From Portunus trituberculatus (Eukaryota > Arthropoda > Malacostraca > Decapoda > Portunidae): 64,000 nucleotides of DNA. Where the stretch lies: contig NC_059295.1 in assembly GCF_017591435.1 (NCBI RefSeq), positions 37,130,539 to 37,194,538 on the forward strand, in the 5' to 3' direction. Both the position numbers and the translations under genes were made by a program. Positions 34,069 to 45,150 of this stretch are shown here, in pieces. The first letter of the stretch is position 1. Each line of letters begins with the position of its first letter. Under the pieces are notes generated by a model. That model was given only the letters and a program-made list of their open reading frames with translations. It did no database searches and was not told where the DNA came from.

Positions 34069-34751
34069 GGATCCCTTAAACAAATGCAGGACGTGTTATA
34101 TTAAACAGAAATCACCTGGATTTATGTAAGCACTGAATATCATGACCTAATAATGATGACTGAATCTTGGCTGGCTAAAGATATGCAGTAAACATCAAAT
34201 AGCAGATGCATCTTGGTATACGTAGAGTGTAGCCTCATTCACCAAAGTGTTCCCCAGTTATCCGAATATTATTTACACAAACTCATTGCTGTATGATAAT
34301 TCCAATGAATATCACTTACAAACGAATGTATTCCCTATAATTCACTTTGTCTAAAAGCCTAACCTGGTTTATTTGCATTGCTAGTTTTCACTCATTGTGT
34401 CATCACATTTGATCATCATTAGGCTTCACTCGCTTTAGCATCACAAATCATCTCAATTTCTCCACAGCCATACTTTGTCAGTGCTTTTTCTCTCTCTCTC
34501 TCTCTTTCATGAGCAAGATCCAGTATACGTATATCTCTTCATGACCAGGATTGCACTCTTGACATTATTTATTTCATATGTGTTTTTGATGTGTAACACT
34601 TCCATTCATTCTTTTGTTGTATCATGGATTGTCTTATTGTCACTGAATTATTCTTTTTTTTTTTCCTCAGGTTGACATGGGTGAACCACCAACAGATGAT
34701 TATGATTATGAATATGATGATTACAATGATGGTGAATCTGGTGGCAGCTAG
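22517..34751 (+). CDS. MTX1: Metaxin-1 (nine coding exons)
   Basis: Exons 22517-22591, 23249-23395, 25134-25237, 26132-26297, 27313-27441, 29759-29855, 31680-31709, 32596-32732, 34671-34751 join in frame to 321 residues; human metaxin-1 is about 317. Metaxin-1 sits in the mitochondrial outer membrane, works with metaxin-2 and the SAM complex in beta-barrel protein import, and links mitochondria to transport motors. The N-terminus MELIVWDGEARFGLPSMDLK plus KFSGAPVTIIKSSNPFRSPT is the thioredoxin-like metaxin start. Y-DVIHKWYFSSMPFPHKLW and the GST-C-like YFFGRSPSTLDAVIFSYLAL follow. Residues about 272-295 form the C-terminal membrane anchor, followed by an acidic Asp/Tyr tail. All introns are GT-AG. 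Exon 7 is only 30 nt. Introns carry a foldback pair, a hAT MITE and a Mutator-type element. It could in principle be the close paralogue MTX3; the anchor and overall wording favour MTX1. Confidence 0.94.
22683..22774. repeat. Short tandem duplication, period 46 bp
   Basis: GGTTTCTTTTCATGAACAAA ... GCTTTTCATCAAA occurs twice in a row in MTX1 intron 1. Confidence 0.8.
23249..23395 (+). CDS. MTX1: MTX1 coding exon 2
   Basis: Acceptor TTTTTCAG, donor AAACAG|GTGACA. Encodes AYIKFSGAPVTI through VATFLRKQ, residues 26-74. Confidence 0.93.
24020..24835. repeat. Foldback element in MTX1 intron 2, with a second hairpin nested in one arm
   Basis: Left arm 24020-24188 (CTGGAGTGATTATAGTG, GTAGCTTTAGTA, ATTGGTTTAATTACAGGTGA, GATACATGTAGAAAAGG) is matched in inverse by 24443-24835. 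The right arm is interrupted at about 24559-24775 by a smaller hairpin with ends TATAGTCTGTCTA...TAGACAGACTATA that also pair over TCTAAAATGGCTCCTGG. Both look like MITEs; the inner one is younger because it splits the outer. Confidence 0.75.
25134..25237 (+). CDS. MTX1: MTX1 coding exon 3
   Basis: Acceptor TTTTTCAG, donor CTCTG|GTGAGT. Encodes NFSCDYELSPKQ through LYPALVYL. Confidence 0.92.
26132..26297 (+). CDS. MTX1: MTX1 coding exon 4
   Basis: Acceptor TTTTCCAG, donor ACAGAG|GTGAGA. Encodes WVEPKSYYDVIHKWYF and the proline-rich MPFPHKLWYPRKY. Confidence 0.93.
26384..26916. mobile_element. hAT MITE in MTX1 intron 4, full of AGTAC motifs
   Basis: Inverted ends CAGGCTTGGGTTCAAGTAC / GTACTTGGACCCAAGCCTG with identical 8-bp duplications CTGCAGAT at 26376-26383 and 26917-26924. 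Both subterminal zones are dense arrays of GTACAAGTAC / GAGTAC words. No ORF. Length 533 bp. The perfect TSD points to well-preserved insertion. Confidence 0.88.
27313..27441 (+). CDS. MTX1: MTX1 coding exon 5
   Basis: Acceptor GTTTTCAG, donor CTTAAA|GTAAGT. Encodes LSNRLGDREYFFGRSPSTLD and AVIFSYLALLLK, the GST-C-like part. Confidence 0.93.
27966..29518 (+). mobile_element. Mutator-type DNA transposon (internally deleted) in MTX1 intron 5
   Basis: Imperfect inverted ends: TTAAGGGGGGCGTCTGGGGG at the left and, on the opposite strand at the right, TTAAGGGAAGCATCTGGGGG. Both boundaries coincide with TTAA, which may be a target duplication or part of the ends. It contains one long ORF (28122-28871) for the C-terminal part of a Mutator-type transposase-like protein. 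The 3' non-coding part (28958-29180) has a diverged relative at 57477-57700. Confidence 0.7.
28122..28871 (+). CDS. Mutator-type transposase-like protein, C-terminal part, ORF open
   Basis: A 249-residue uninterrupted frame. Recognisable words are VNHVSKRMGARLRKLK, LSSYYGKAIRDHAQGTVRAM, AIWATYYHLTSNNKEHYH, CPKGEDSWCFYHRA, NPNLLKRCLKDATQNPNESI and HAKVWNRCSKAKFCG. These match the arthropod transposon family whose central domain is catalogued as a Mutator domain (from memory). The N-terminal zinc-binding part is missing, so it is truncated, although the remaining frame has no stop over 750 bp. It lies in sense orientation within MTX1 intron 5 and is flanked by inverted repeats, so it is a transposon gene, not an MTX1 exon. 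The C-terminal 30 residues are Lys-rich. Confidence 0.75.
   Translation: MNHVSKRMGARLRKLKKEEYEVIMTKTGKKMKRSILGGADMRTDDVIDKLSSYYGKAIRDHAQGTVRAMQHAIWATYYHLTSNNKEHYHQFCPKGEDSWCFYHRATALQLPEEAKDNEKKRLYLAKIPKEKLQYIKSVYKDIANPNLLKRCLKDATQNPNESIHAKVWNRCSKAKFCGHTRLLFIVKHTAVEHNFGYEGANIISHLLGTDTRLHETMKFLDQERARHATPKLKKKALQKKDDSYQAGEY
29759..29855 (+). CDS. MTX1: MTX1 coding exon 6
   Basis: Acceptor TTTCTGCAG, donor ATCAG|GTAAGA. Encodes VDLKVPVLQNHIKACPNL and RYVSKTIQRFFPS. Confidence 0.92.
30396..30460. repeat. Solo retroelement 3'-tail fragment
   Basis: TTTTTGTTGCCCTTGAATGG, CCATCTTACATAAAG and an A-rich end, with the same layout as 2710-2797, 36418-36487 and the LINE end at 46646-46711. Confidence 0.4.
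31680..31709 (+). CDS. MTX1: MTX1 coding exon 7 (30-nt microexon)
   Basis: Acceptor CCATTAAG, donor AAAAAGAA|GTAAGT. Encodes (D)LRAEEQAKR(K). It is needed only to keep phase if joined as here. Skipping it also preserves the frame (30 nt), so it may be alternative. Confidence 0.7.
31926..32081. repeat. Poly-T and (AT)n microsatellite in an MTX1 intron
   Basis: T run at 31926-31953 and a perfect (AT)n run at about 31996-32081. Confidence 0.9.
32596..32732 (+). CDS. MTX1: MTX1 coding exon 8 (membrane anchor)
   Basis: Acceptor ACTCAG, donor GTACAG|GTATTA. Encodes a polar linker and the hydrophobic segment NLLLSGLVAFSAMFGYAIAA plus GLVQ, aligned with the C-terminal metaxin anchor. Confidence 0.92.
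34033..34066. repeat. (GA)n microsatellite
   Basis: Short perfect AG run in the last MTX1 intron. Confidence 0.9.
34671..34751 (+). CDS. MTX1: MTX1 coding exon 9
   Basis: Acceptor TTTTCCTCAG. Encodes VDMGEPPTDDYDYEYDDYND then GESGGS and stop TAG at 34749-34751. The acidic tail follows the anchor, as in metaxin-1. Confidence 0.9.
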   Translation, partial: VDMGEPPTDDYDYEYDDYNDGESGGS

Positions 34752-35212
34752 ACATTATGAGTGGTATATTATAGTGATAGTTTTTGTTGTCATTAGTATA
34801 ATTGGTACATTCTGTACATCAGTGAAGATAACTTGGAATAGGATAATAGCAGGAAATTGTAAATGCTCTCCTTATCACCTTCACAGTGTTTATTATTACT
34901 AGAAAATTATCAGGGCTATTTTTTTATTATTGTTTTTCTTATAATTCACCTGGTGATGTAGTGGTTAGTAGGTTTGCCACACATTCAAGCAGTTTCAAAT
35001 TCAAATTCTGGTCTGGGTGAAGAAAAAATGAGTTTGCCTTTCACTTATCAGTGAAAAGGTATAGGATGGAACACAAGGAGTGTGATCCTGCCTTTCTGAC
35101 AAGTGTAAGGCTAGGAATCCTACTCTCATATTTGTGTATATTGTAAGTGTAAATGTGAACACTTCCTCGAAGACAGGAAATTATCGGATCATGAAGGATA
35201 GATAAGGTCATG

Positions 35213-35643
<431 letters not shown>

Positions 35644-36392
35644 TTTTGTTGATTAATGCTAGTGAATGTTTGCCACTAGTTTTCCATGTTTTTAGTTATG
35701 TTTTAGAGCAGAAATATTTACAACTTCCATCACATTGATATTTTTTATTCTGTACATTATTTTTGTATGGTTATGGTTATTTGCTCAATCTGTAAAATAT
35801 AATGCTGACAAAATTTTAAAAACTTTTCTATGAATCACCCAAATTGCTAGATTGATTTGGTGATACTTTATCACACTCATCCCACACATGCTGTGTAATT
35901 CATCTAATGTATGTATTATTTCATGCATCTGATAACTGATAATGGTGATGAGGTAGTGGACAATGTTCAAGATAAAATTGAGGGAATGCAAGAGATGAGG
36001 ATGGATAGATAGATCAGTCAGCACATGGTAGAAGGAGAACTGTAGTGTTGAGACTTAAAGTATGACTAGCATTTAGGAAAGAAATTGAACACATACATTG
36101 CAAATGCTTGAATTGTCATGTTACTAGGTAAAACTATAAATGTCACTATATAGTTGACATGTTTCCCAAAGGGGACTAATAAACAAAACAAGGAGAGTAT
36201 ACAGATCAACACAGCAAGATAAGAGCAGCAGTGTTGAGCAAGGCAGTACTTGAAAATATGTCTTACTCTCAAATTTCACTAAATGATGAATGTAGATCAA
36301 AGATAAAGAAACTATTTTAACAGTTTATTCTTATATAAACTTTTTGTATTCCTTCTTTAGACGAACTCTCTCAATCCTGTGGATTTTTCTTT

Positions 36393-36417
<25 letters not shown>

Positions 36418-36425
<8 letters not shown>

Positions 36426-36487
36426 TTTTTTTTTTTATAGCAATATTTCTTGCCCTTGACCAGTTACTTCTCTTACATGAAAAATAA
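36418..36487. repeat. Solo retroelement 3'-tail fragment
   Basis: (TC)n and poly-T followed by TTGCCCTTGACCAG, TTCTCTTACAT and AAAAATAA; same layout as the LINE end at 46646-46711. Confidence 0.45.
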
Positions 36488-39180
36488 GTTATTGCCATCA
36501 TGGCTTATTATTTACTGAACTGGTCTCACTGCACTGCTTCCCTAACAGTCATCTTCCATGTTTGCTTTCCTTTGGGAGTCAAACAAAGATTACATGGTAA
36601 TTTCATGAATATATTTTATTCACTGTGCACTAGTTTATATTCATATATTAGAATTTATCACATTTTTATACATATCAGACATTAATATATGAAGAAAACT
36701 GTTTTATATACATATTCAGAAATATCTACATCCACCACAAATCATCTTGTGTATGGAAGAAGCACCCCCATTTCTTTTGTTCCTATAAGGATGATGGATG
36801 GTATATGAGCATTGCAGTGTATTGTTAACTTGTGAAAAGTGGCACAAACATGGTGGTAGTTTTACCACGATGCCTGCGTCTCCTGACAGCCCTGCCTACT
36901 GATGCTGCATCTGGAATCACTAATGACTGTGAGTTTTTCTGGTGGGTTAAGATAAGGTTTCTAATTCCTTCCCCAAAACAGAAGATGCATGATGTCCATT
37001 ATATTTGAAGTTCTAAGGATCATCTGTTAAGCTTTGAATATTCATACATTTGACTGTTTTATGCACAACTCTGCTTCTTGTCACAAACCACAAAAATCAA
37101 TGAAATGGTTTCAAGATACTAATCAAACTGAGATATCATATTGGTCGAGATACATTTCAGATGTTCTATAATTGAAAACTGCTAGTTACATATGAAAAAA
37201 ATTATGGCAGAATGTAAAACACAAAGCTGAAATATTTTGTGCAAGGAAATGGTAATTGATTATTTCAGAAAACTAGGTGATTAATTGCCAAAATACATCC
37301 AAGTGGTTCCAGATAGAAAAAAGAAAAAAAAATAAAAATAAAAATAAAAAGGTGAATAAATAAATAGATAAGTAAAAATTGATATAAATAAAAGCCACTG
37401 GAGATTAAACAAATTCTGTATTTATGCTTTGAGATGAGAATTCCTAGTTAACTTGCAGTATTTGTGAAGAGATCATCAGCATCTTCATCTGTTCACTGGT
37501 TGATGCCCAGTGATACCCAGTAAAGAAGTAAATGAAGAACAAGATCCCCAGTAAAGAGCAACTTGATTCAACACATACATAATTACTGACATTGAGCAAA
37601 ATCTCAGCAATAATTCTGTGTCTGGTAATGATAATGAGTTTTGTGATCAAAGAATTGGTATGAGTTAGCCATGTTGATTGGAATGAGGCGTGTATTTTCT
37701 CGGCAAGTTTGTATTCCACAGTTGATAATTCAAAACATTCTAAACAAATCTGCATTCTAACTTGAATCAAAGCTTGTACCTTGGAAGTTACATGCCTGTT
37801 TTGGTAAGACTATTTTATGGGAAAAAAAAGAAAAGTAGCTTCGTATCAAACAATTACCACTTGATATGACATGTGTTTTTATTTATGACATTGAATTTTG
37901 TTCACATGGTTACAGCAATGAAATTACTTCATCAGCTGAAAAGAGGGAGTATTTTTGTAGTACAAACAAGGATGGGAAGTCATCCAGTCCATTAGGCAGC
38001 TTCGTTTCTGATTATAAAAACCACTGTTTCAATAAGCAAGCCCTCAGACCATACTAAGTATGTTTTGAGCTCCTATGGATAGATACATAATTGAACTAAG
38101 GTTAAATAGGACAACTTCATGGTTGATCTGCTCACAAAAAACACTGAAGCTTTATTACACTGAGGATGATCTTAACTGAATCATTTGCTTGGACACTAAA
38201 AACACTCCTTAGCTAAACAAACATACATAAATCACAATGTAATGATAGATTTCTTTCAATAAAATTAATAGAAAAAGTTAACTGGTGTAGAAGAATATGC
38301 ATCATAGCTGATGTTGATGGCAAAAATATACCACCATTGTCTTAGAAAATAAAACAGTTTGATGACAATATGGTACCAGCCACTCATATACAGAATTCTT
38401 TCCAAAATGTATGTACAATATACATGGTTTAAATTAAAGCAGTGAGGTAGCAGATTTAGTATGAATATTGAGAGTAAAAGGAGTGAATAAGGATGAGGGC
38501 ACCAAGAAGATCAAGTGTACAGAACGTGGTGGGTTATTCCTGGTGGATGTCTTCTTTCAATATAAAATGATTTGTAAATATAACTGGAAGAGGGATTAGA
38601 TAAGTGAATATAGTGTCTAACTGACTATGTAACTGTGGATGAGAAATCCAGAAAAAAGAGTTGATGCCAGAGTCATAGGGATATTCAAATGGTCCATTCA
38701 TCATACTGATGGAAAAAAAAAAAAAAGTTGTGGCTGTTTAAAGATGAAGATAAAAGAGAAAGTAAATAAGGAAAAATGAAGATCATCCTAGGAGAGGACA
38801 ACTTGGGCAGTGTAAGGATAGGATAAAGGAGTATATCTGTGAAAGAAGCACTAATGGTGGCAAAGTGCATGAATAAGCAAAGGATAGAGAATGATGGAGG
38901 TTCTTCTGTTGTAGTCAACCCTTTAAATGATAACCAAAGAAGGAGTGAGATATCAAAGATATATAAATAGATAATTAGGTACACATGGTTAACTTAAATG
39001 TCTTGTAGGGCTGAAAATAAATACTAAGATAATGTCAAACAAGAATAGCTGTGAACTAGGCTGATCACACACTTCAGAAGACAGATAACATACATACATG
39101 CATGACTCGTTTTCAGTTTACATTTTAAGTCTTTCTGCTCAATCAACCTCCAAACAGAGGGTTTAAGTTTTGATAACTCT

Positions 39181-39185
<5 letters not shown>

Positions 39186-39214
<29 letters not shown>
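39186..39214. repeat. (TG)n microsatellite at the SINE 3' end
   Basis: On the SINE strand it reads GTGAATT followed by (AC)n. Confidence 0.9.
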
Positions 39215-39217
<3 letters not shown>

Positions 39218-39493
39218 TCACTACGGTCATCTACTGGTCACCCAGCCAGCCTTCCCCATTACGGAGTGAGCTCAGAGCTCATAGACCGATCTTCGGGTAG
39301 GACTGAGACCACAACGCACTCCACACACCGGGAAAGCGAGGCCACAACCCCTTGAGTTACATCCTGTACCTATTTACTGCTAGGTGAACAGGGACCACAC
39401 ATTAAGAGGCTTGCCCATTTGCCTTGCTGCCTCCGGGACTCGAACCCGGACCCTCTCGATTGTGAGTCGAGCGTGCTAACCACTACACTACGC
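39215..39493 (-). mobile_element. tRNA-derived SINE
   Basis: On the - strand the head (39493-39425) is tRNA-like: A-box region AGTGTAGTGGTTAGCACGC, anticodon arm CTCGA-CTCACAA-TCGAG (anticodon CAC, valine type) and B box GGGTTCGAGTC. The acceptor stem pairs at only about 5 of 7 positions, and no tRNA-like 3' end follows. The body continues through CCTAGCAGTAAATAGGTAC and GGCTGGCTGGGTGACCAG to GTAGTGAATTACACAC. Both sides are CA repeat. A partial second copy is at 40506-40560. Confidence 0.85.
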
Positions 39494-39516
39494 AGTGTGT
39501 GTGTGTGTGTGTGTGT
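39494..39516. repeat. (GT)n microsatellite at the SINE 5' end
   Basis: Directly abuts the tRNA-like head; on the SINE strand it is (AC)n. Confidence 0.88.
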
Positions 39517-39993
39517 CCTTCCTAACTTATGACCACAGCATGGATTCAAGCACATGTACATAAAGATCCTTAGCCCCCAAAAACATGCATAATACCAGTG
39601 TGCAGCCCTAGGTATAGTAGGGCATATGACAACATATCATTGCTAAAAACATACAACTGTAATAATGCACTGAAGAGTTTAACAGATATTCAAGAAAAAT
39701 AATGAATCAAAACTGGTGAGTTCAACTCCCCATTCATATGAGTTCTGGAATTTTAATAAAGATTTAATCAGAATAACAAATCAAACCTTGCAAACTGTGT
39801 GAATCACTGCTCACCAGTCCATCAGCTGTCCCTTCTTTCCTTTTTTCCCTATCCTCTCTCTTTCATCTTTCTTCTCTGTCAACTCCCCCACCTCTTTTCT
39901 GTCAGGGATAAGAGTCAAGGAAGTGATACCTCTATTTCTCTCTCTCATTAATTTTATGTAATATATGCTTCATCCTTTTCACTTTTCAACTTT

Positions 39994-40087
<94 letters not shown>
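39994..40087. repeat. (GA)n microsatellite
   Basis: Perfect AG run of about 94 bp in intergenic DNA. Confidence 0.92.
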
Positions 40088-40090
<3 letters not shown>

Positions 40091-40505
40091 TGTGTGTAGG
40101 AAGGAGGAGGGTAAGAAATGGTTAGGAGAGGATTACTGTATGTATACACATGATGCCAACAGTAGATAAATGTGAACTTACTTGTCAAAGCAGCGTCAAA
40201 TTCAGGATGATAATGTGTAAAACTCGGCAGAAATTTAGGATGCTGTACATGTCTGTTATGATATCTCAAACGCAATAGTGCAACTGTGTTCCTTTTGATG
40301 GAGTCTTTCATTTATTATGGAAATTTTTATACTACATTTTGTTTTTTATTGAGGATTTTTTTTTATATTGCTTTTAAGGTTTCCTGGAAACAATAAATTT
40401 TTCCTACAATTTCTTCAGTTTCCATAGTGCACACTTTCCATAAAGAATCTTATACTGGAACTAATCATGTTAATTATCATGTACCCTACTACGTACATAT
40501 AATGG

Positions 40506-40560
40506 TGTTATGTGTGTGTAATTTCACCACGGTTGCCTGCTGGTCACCCAGCCAGCCTTT
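40506..40560 (-). mobile_element. 5'-truncated SINE fragment, second copy
   Basis: GTGTGTGTAATTTCACCACGG then CTGGTCACCCAGCCAGCCTT on + matches the 3' part of the SINE at 39215-39493, again starting from a short GT run. Confidence 0.7.
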
Positions 40561-40663
40561 ACCCGTACATGTGTGTCAGCATAAAGAAAAAATACTTGTC
40601 ATCATTGTAATAATAATGGATATGTTACAATATGATATGCCCATTCCTCACCACAGATCATAG

Positions 40664-40670
<7 letters not shown>

Positions 40671-40751
<81 letters not shown>
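40671..40751. repeat. (TA)n microsatellite
   Basis: Perfect TA run of about 80 bp, 110 bp downstream of the second SINE fragment. Confidence 0.9.
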
Positions 40752-40754
<3 letters not shown>

Positions 40755-42328
40755 GATTTCATGCCTATGAAAAATTATATATATAAGCTGTAGACAATAC
40801 TATTATCACACTCCAATCACAAGACTGGTAATAATAACACAAATTGGAACATTTTATTTTCTTTCAACATAACTGCCAGATTACTAGTTGCTTTAGTAGC
40901 AAGAAACTATGCTTTGTCTCACATTTAGGCAAGAATTTAGTCTTCTTCCTCAAGGATCTGAAAAGATAAACTTATAGTTATCCTCTATAAACTCGTAATC
41001 TTATTTTCAGTTATTTGTTTTTTAGATTATTACAGAGCAACTGCAATTTGAACTGTTAATGAGGTCATACATATTAAACATGGTCCTAGACTAAAATAAA
41101 TTTATGTGAAAAGTAGCATGGCAAACACTTCTCAAACATGAATTTCCCTAAACAGCAATTTCTGGATAAAAGTTCCAGCTGCATTAAAAGAAACTTTATA
41201 TTCCTTCCTGTGCAATAAACACTATAAATCATATTCTTTGTTGTTTTTGGAAAAATTCATAGTTATGCAAGTATTATGAAAAAAAAAAAAAAAAAAATAA
41301 TGCATACATATGTAGGGTGCCTAGAGAGGAAATGAAAGACCAGGCATTTTAAGTGGAAAACATTCTACATTTAAAATGCATTGAATGTCATTATTAAGAA
41401 GTTGGAGAACATTTATTCAAATATGAACATGCCTCAGTGGCAAGCAGCTACACAGTCCTGCCTTGCAGTATCTTGGTTATTGTTACTGCCATATGAAGTT
41501 CAAGTTATTAATTGCCACAAAGTTACACTGAATCTACTCTTATTTTTTGTGAAAATCATGATGTGAAATAAAGTAACACCCTCAAGAAGGCAACATGCAC
41601 CGTGCAACTATAGGAGGAGGTAGTAGACACCTACCGAAACAATAACTTACTTCCAGAGAGATCTAATAGCACTAGTTCAGGGGGTGCTGTGAACCTTCCA
41701 TTAAAGCTAGTTGTGATCTCGCTGAATGTTTCCCTTTGTGTCTCACAACTCAAGGGGGCAGTCACAGCCTACCCTCTAAAGACAACTCTCCTTCTTCACA
41801 CAAAACTACATGCACTTATCACACATACACCCTTCACTTCAAATCAAAATTTAAAAGAAAAATGGGACCCGATAATATTAATGCCTCGGAGTCCTCCTCT
41901 GGGGATGGGACCAAAAATGTCCTGTTAAAGACCCCAAATGCCTTGACACCTCCCTCAACTTTTTCTACATTAACTTCTGCAACATTCGTGGTCTTAGATC
42001 TAATTTTCAATCTGTGGAACACCACCTCTCCTCTACTAAACCTCATCTTCTTTTCCTCACCGAAACACAGCTGTCTGAGGCAACTGACAGTAGCCCCTTC
42101 TCTGTCCCCTCCTACTTTCTCTATCCTCATTTTTATTCCAAAGCTGGATGTTGTGTCTATGTGCACAACGATTTAACTTGCTCTCGTGCCCACGCTCTTG
42201 AGTCTTCTGAATTTTCCACCATCTAGCTACAACTTAACAGTCACTCTCAAACTAAATTAATCTGTGCTGTTTATCACTCCCCTAACTCTTCTGACTATAG
42301 TAATTTCTTCGACTACTTAACTTCTAAA

Positions 42329-43003
42329 GTGGAGCAGATTCTGTCCTTCTACCCTTTCGCTGAGATTTCCATCCTTGGAGATTTCAATGTTCACCACCAG
42401 CTTTGGCTTTCCTCTCCCTTCACTGACCATCCTGGTGAACTAGCCTTCAACTTTGCTATCCTCCATGACCTAGAGCAACTGGTGCAACACCCTACTCATA
42501 TTCCTGACACGCCCAACATTCTTGATCTCTTCCTCACTTCTAACCCTTCTGCTTATGCTGTCACCCTTTCATCTCCGTTGGGCTCCTCCGATCACAATCT
42601 CATTTCTGTATCTTGTCCTATTTTTCCAATCCCTCCGCAGGATCCCCCAAAGCGAAGGTGCCTCTTGGGTTTTGCCTCTGCCAGTTGGGGGAACCTGAGG
42701 AGGTATTATGCTGATTTTCCGTGGAATGATTATTGCTTCCGTGTCAGAGACCCATCTCTTTGTGCTGAACGCATAACAGAGGTGTTAGTGTCTGGCATGG
42801 AGGCGTACATTCCTCATTCTTTTTCTCAACCTAAACCTTCTAAACCTTGGTTTAACTCAGCCTGTTCTCGTGTTATACATGATAGAGAGGTTGCCCACAA
42901 AAGGTACTTGAGCCTTCCATCTCCTGAATCTCATGCACTTTATATCTCTGCCCGGAATCATGCCAAGTCTGTTCTTCAACTTGCCAAACACTTTCATAAA
43001 TAG
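42329..43003 (+). pseudogene. LINE ORF2, endonuclease C-terminal half
   Basis: An open frame of 224 residues with the endonuclease motifs [10 protein letters not shown] and [12 protein letters not shown] (catalytic Asp/Asn and SDH), followed by the linker to the RT. The endonuclease N-terminus is in other frames at 41736-42226. Confidence 0.8.
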
Positions 43004-43942
43004 AAAATGTCAAAATCTTTCAAACTCAAACTCCCCTTGAGACTTCTGGCATCTAGCCAAAAACATCTCAAATAACTTCACTTCTTCATCTTTCCCTCCT
43101 TTATTTCATCCTGATGGCACCACTGCCATCTCTTCTGTCTCTAAAGCTGAACTCTTTTGTCAAACCTTTGCTCACAACTCCACCTTGGACGATTCTGGGC
43201 TTGTCCTTCCCTCTTCTCCTCCCTCTGACTATTTCATGTCTACAATTAAAATTCTTCGTAATGATGTTTTCCATGCCCTTGCTGGCCTAAACCCTCGGAA
43301 GGCTTAGAGACCTGATGGGGTCCCTCCTATTGTTCTCCACAACTGTGCTTCCGTGCTTGCACCTTGCCTGGCCAAACTCTTCAAACTTTGTCTATCGACT
43401 TCTACCTTTCCTTCCTGCTGGAAGTTTGCCAACATTCAGCCTGTTCCTAAAAAGGGTGACCATTCTAACCCCTCAAACTACCATCCTATAGCTTTAATCT
43501 CTTGTTTGTCTAAAGTTTTTGAATATATCCTGAATAGGAAGATTCTCAAACATGTCACTTCACAATCTTCTGTCTGATCGCCAGTATGGCTTCCATCAAG
43601 GTCGCTCTACTGGTGATCTTCTGGCTTTCCTTACTGAGTCTTGGTCATTCTCTTTTAGAGATTTCGATGAAACTTTTGCTGTAGCGTTAGACATATCAAA
43701 AGTTTTGATAGAGTCTGGCATAAAGCTTTGATTTCAAAACTGTCCTCCTACGGCTTCTATCCTTCTCTCTGCAACTTTATCTCAAGTTTCCTTTCCGACC
43801 GCTCTATTGCTGCTGTGGTAGACGGCTACTATTCTTCTCCTAAATCTATTAATAGTGGTGTTCCTCAGGGTTCTGTCCTGTCACCCACTCTCTTTCTATT
43901 ATTCATTAATGACCTTCTTAACCCTTATGTTCCGGTGATTAA

Positions 43943-44696
43943 CCCCTTCCTCGGCAGAAATGAGTATTCTCATTTTCATTAAATGTTCCGTTTTCAGTCA
44001 TCGACGAGTATACTTGTCTAAAATTTGATCTTCAAAACCAGCTACAGACGTATATATTCGTTTTCACTAAATGTTCCATTTTCAGTCGTCAACGAGTAAA
44101 CTCGTCTAAAACTTGACCTTCGAAAACCAGCTACAGACATATATACTCGTCGATTCTGAGCCTTTCTAAGCCATTCTATGTGTGAAACGAGTATTCTCGT
44201 CAAATCATACGCCTGGCAGAGGCGACAGGGTGGAGCGGTGGGATTTCAAGGACGCTCTTACTAGACTTGCTCCGGCAACCACTGTCGTCACATGGGTGTT
44301 GTTTTCATTCACACTACCACTTTTTTTTTGTACCCTTTTCAAATAATTTACACCCCAAATGTCTAGTTCTGAGGAAGATAGCGAATATGAACCTTCCCTC
44401 AGAAGCTTGAATACTTCTGATGACATTGCCAGTTCATCAGACAATGAATATTTCTCGACAAGTGAGGAGGAGGAGGAGGAGGGAGGTGAGGGGAGAGCTT
44501 GGAGTTTATAGGAAGACGAGTTAACTTGTATATGTCTACAAAGGTATTTTCAAAATAAAAAGTTAACCACAAAAATGAGGAAAAACAGTAATTACAAGCT
44601 GTTTTCATAATCACCATGAAAAATACTATATAGAACCAAAATAAAAAAAATTAGTCTGAAAAAAATGTTTTTAACAAAAAAATTGTTGGGAAGGGG
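43943..44696 (+). mobile_element. Second piggyBac-like element nested in the first
   Basis: TTAA at 43939-43942 and 44697-44700 with inverted ends CCCCTTCC...GGAAGGGG. A + strand ORF from 44359 to 44511 (50 aa) begins MSSSEEDSEYEPSLRSLN and ends in a Glu run, a typical acidic piggyBac N-terminus, then stops. The inside also has GACGAGTATA/GACGAGTAAACTCG words repeated three to four times near the left end. Deletion derivative. Confidence 0.8.
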
Positions 44697-44986
44697 TTAA
44701 ACTATTTTCCAATATCCCATGATGGGTAAAAATGGTAAACCTAGAAATTGTCAGAAGACTGTTTGAATACTAATAACTATTTTCTCTTTGTTATTCTGAA
44801 TACAATGATGTACTTTCTAGCTCAATGTGACCTCTGAAAGTTTAGTTATTGCCTTATCAAGGATTCCTCCTCCGCCCGCTATGTGATCTGTCAAGCAGAA
44901 ATAGCTCAGTGAGCGATGACACCGCGCAAACACACACACACACACACTCTCTCTCTCTCATCTTGGAAGAGAAGTTGTACACTTCC

Positions 44987-44991
<5 letters not shown>

Positions 44992-45066
<75 letters not shown>
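44992..45066. repeat. (GA)n microsatellite
   Basis: Perfect AG run inside the outer piggyBac-like element; short CT and CA runs lie on each side (44936-44959, 45121-45150). Confidence 0.92.
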
Positions 45067-45070
<4 letters not shown>

Positions 45071-45119
45071 CTTTCACCCCTTTTCATATCAAGTTTCAAG
45101 CAAATAACATGTAGGTATC

Positions 45120-45150
<31 letters not shown>

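Noticed and set aside
39425..39500. A functional tRNA-Val(CAC) gene
   Set aside because: The acceptor stem pairs poorly, the 3' end continues into a repeated SINE body, and a second copy of that body is at 40506-40560. It is the head of a SINE.
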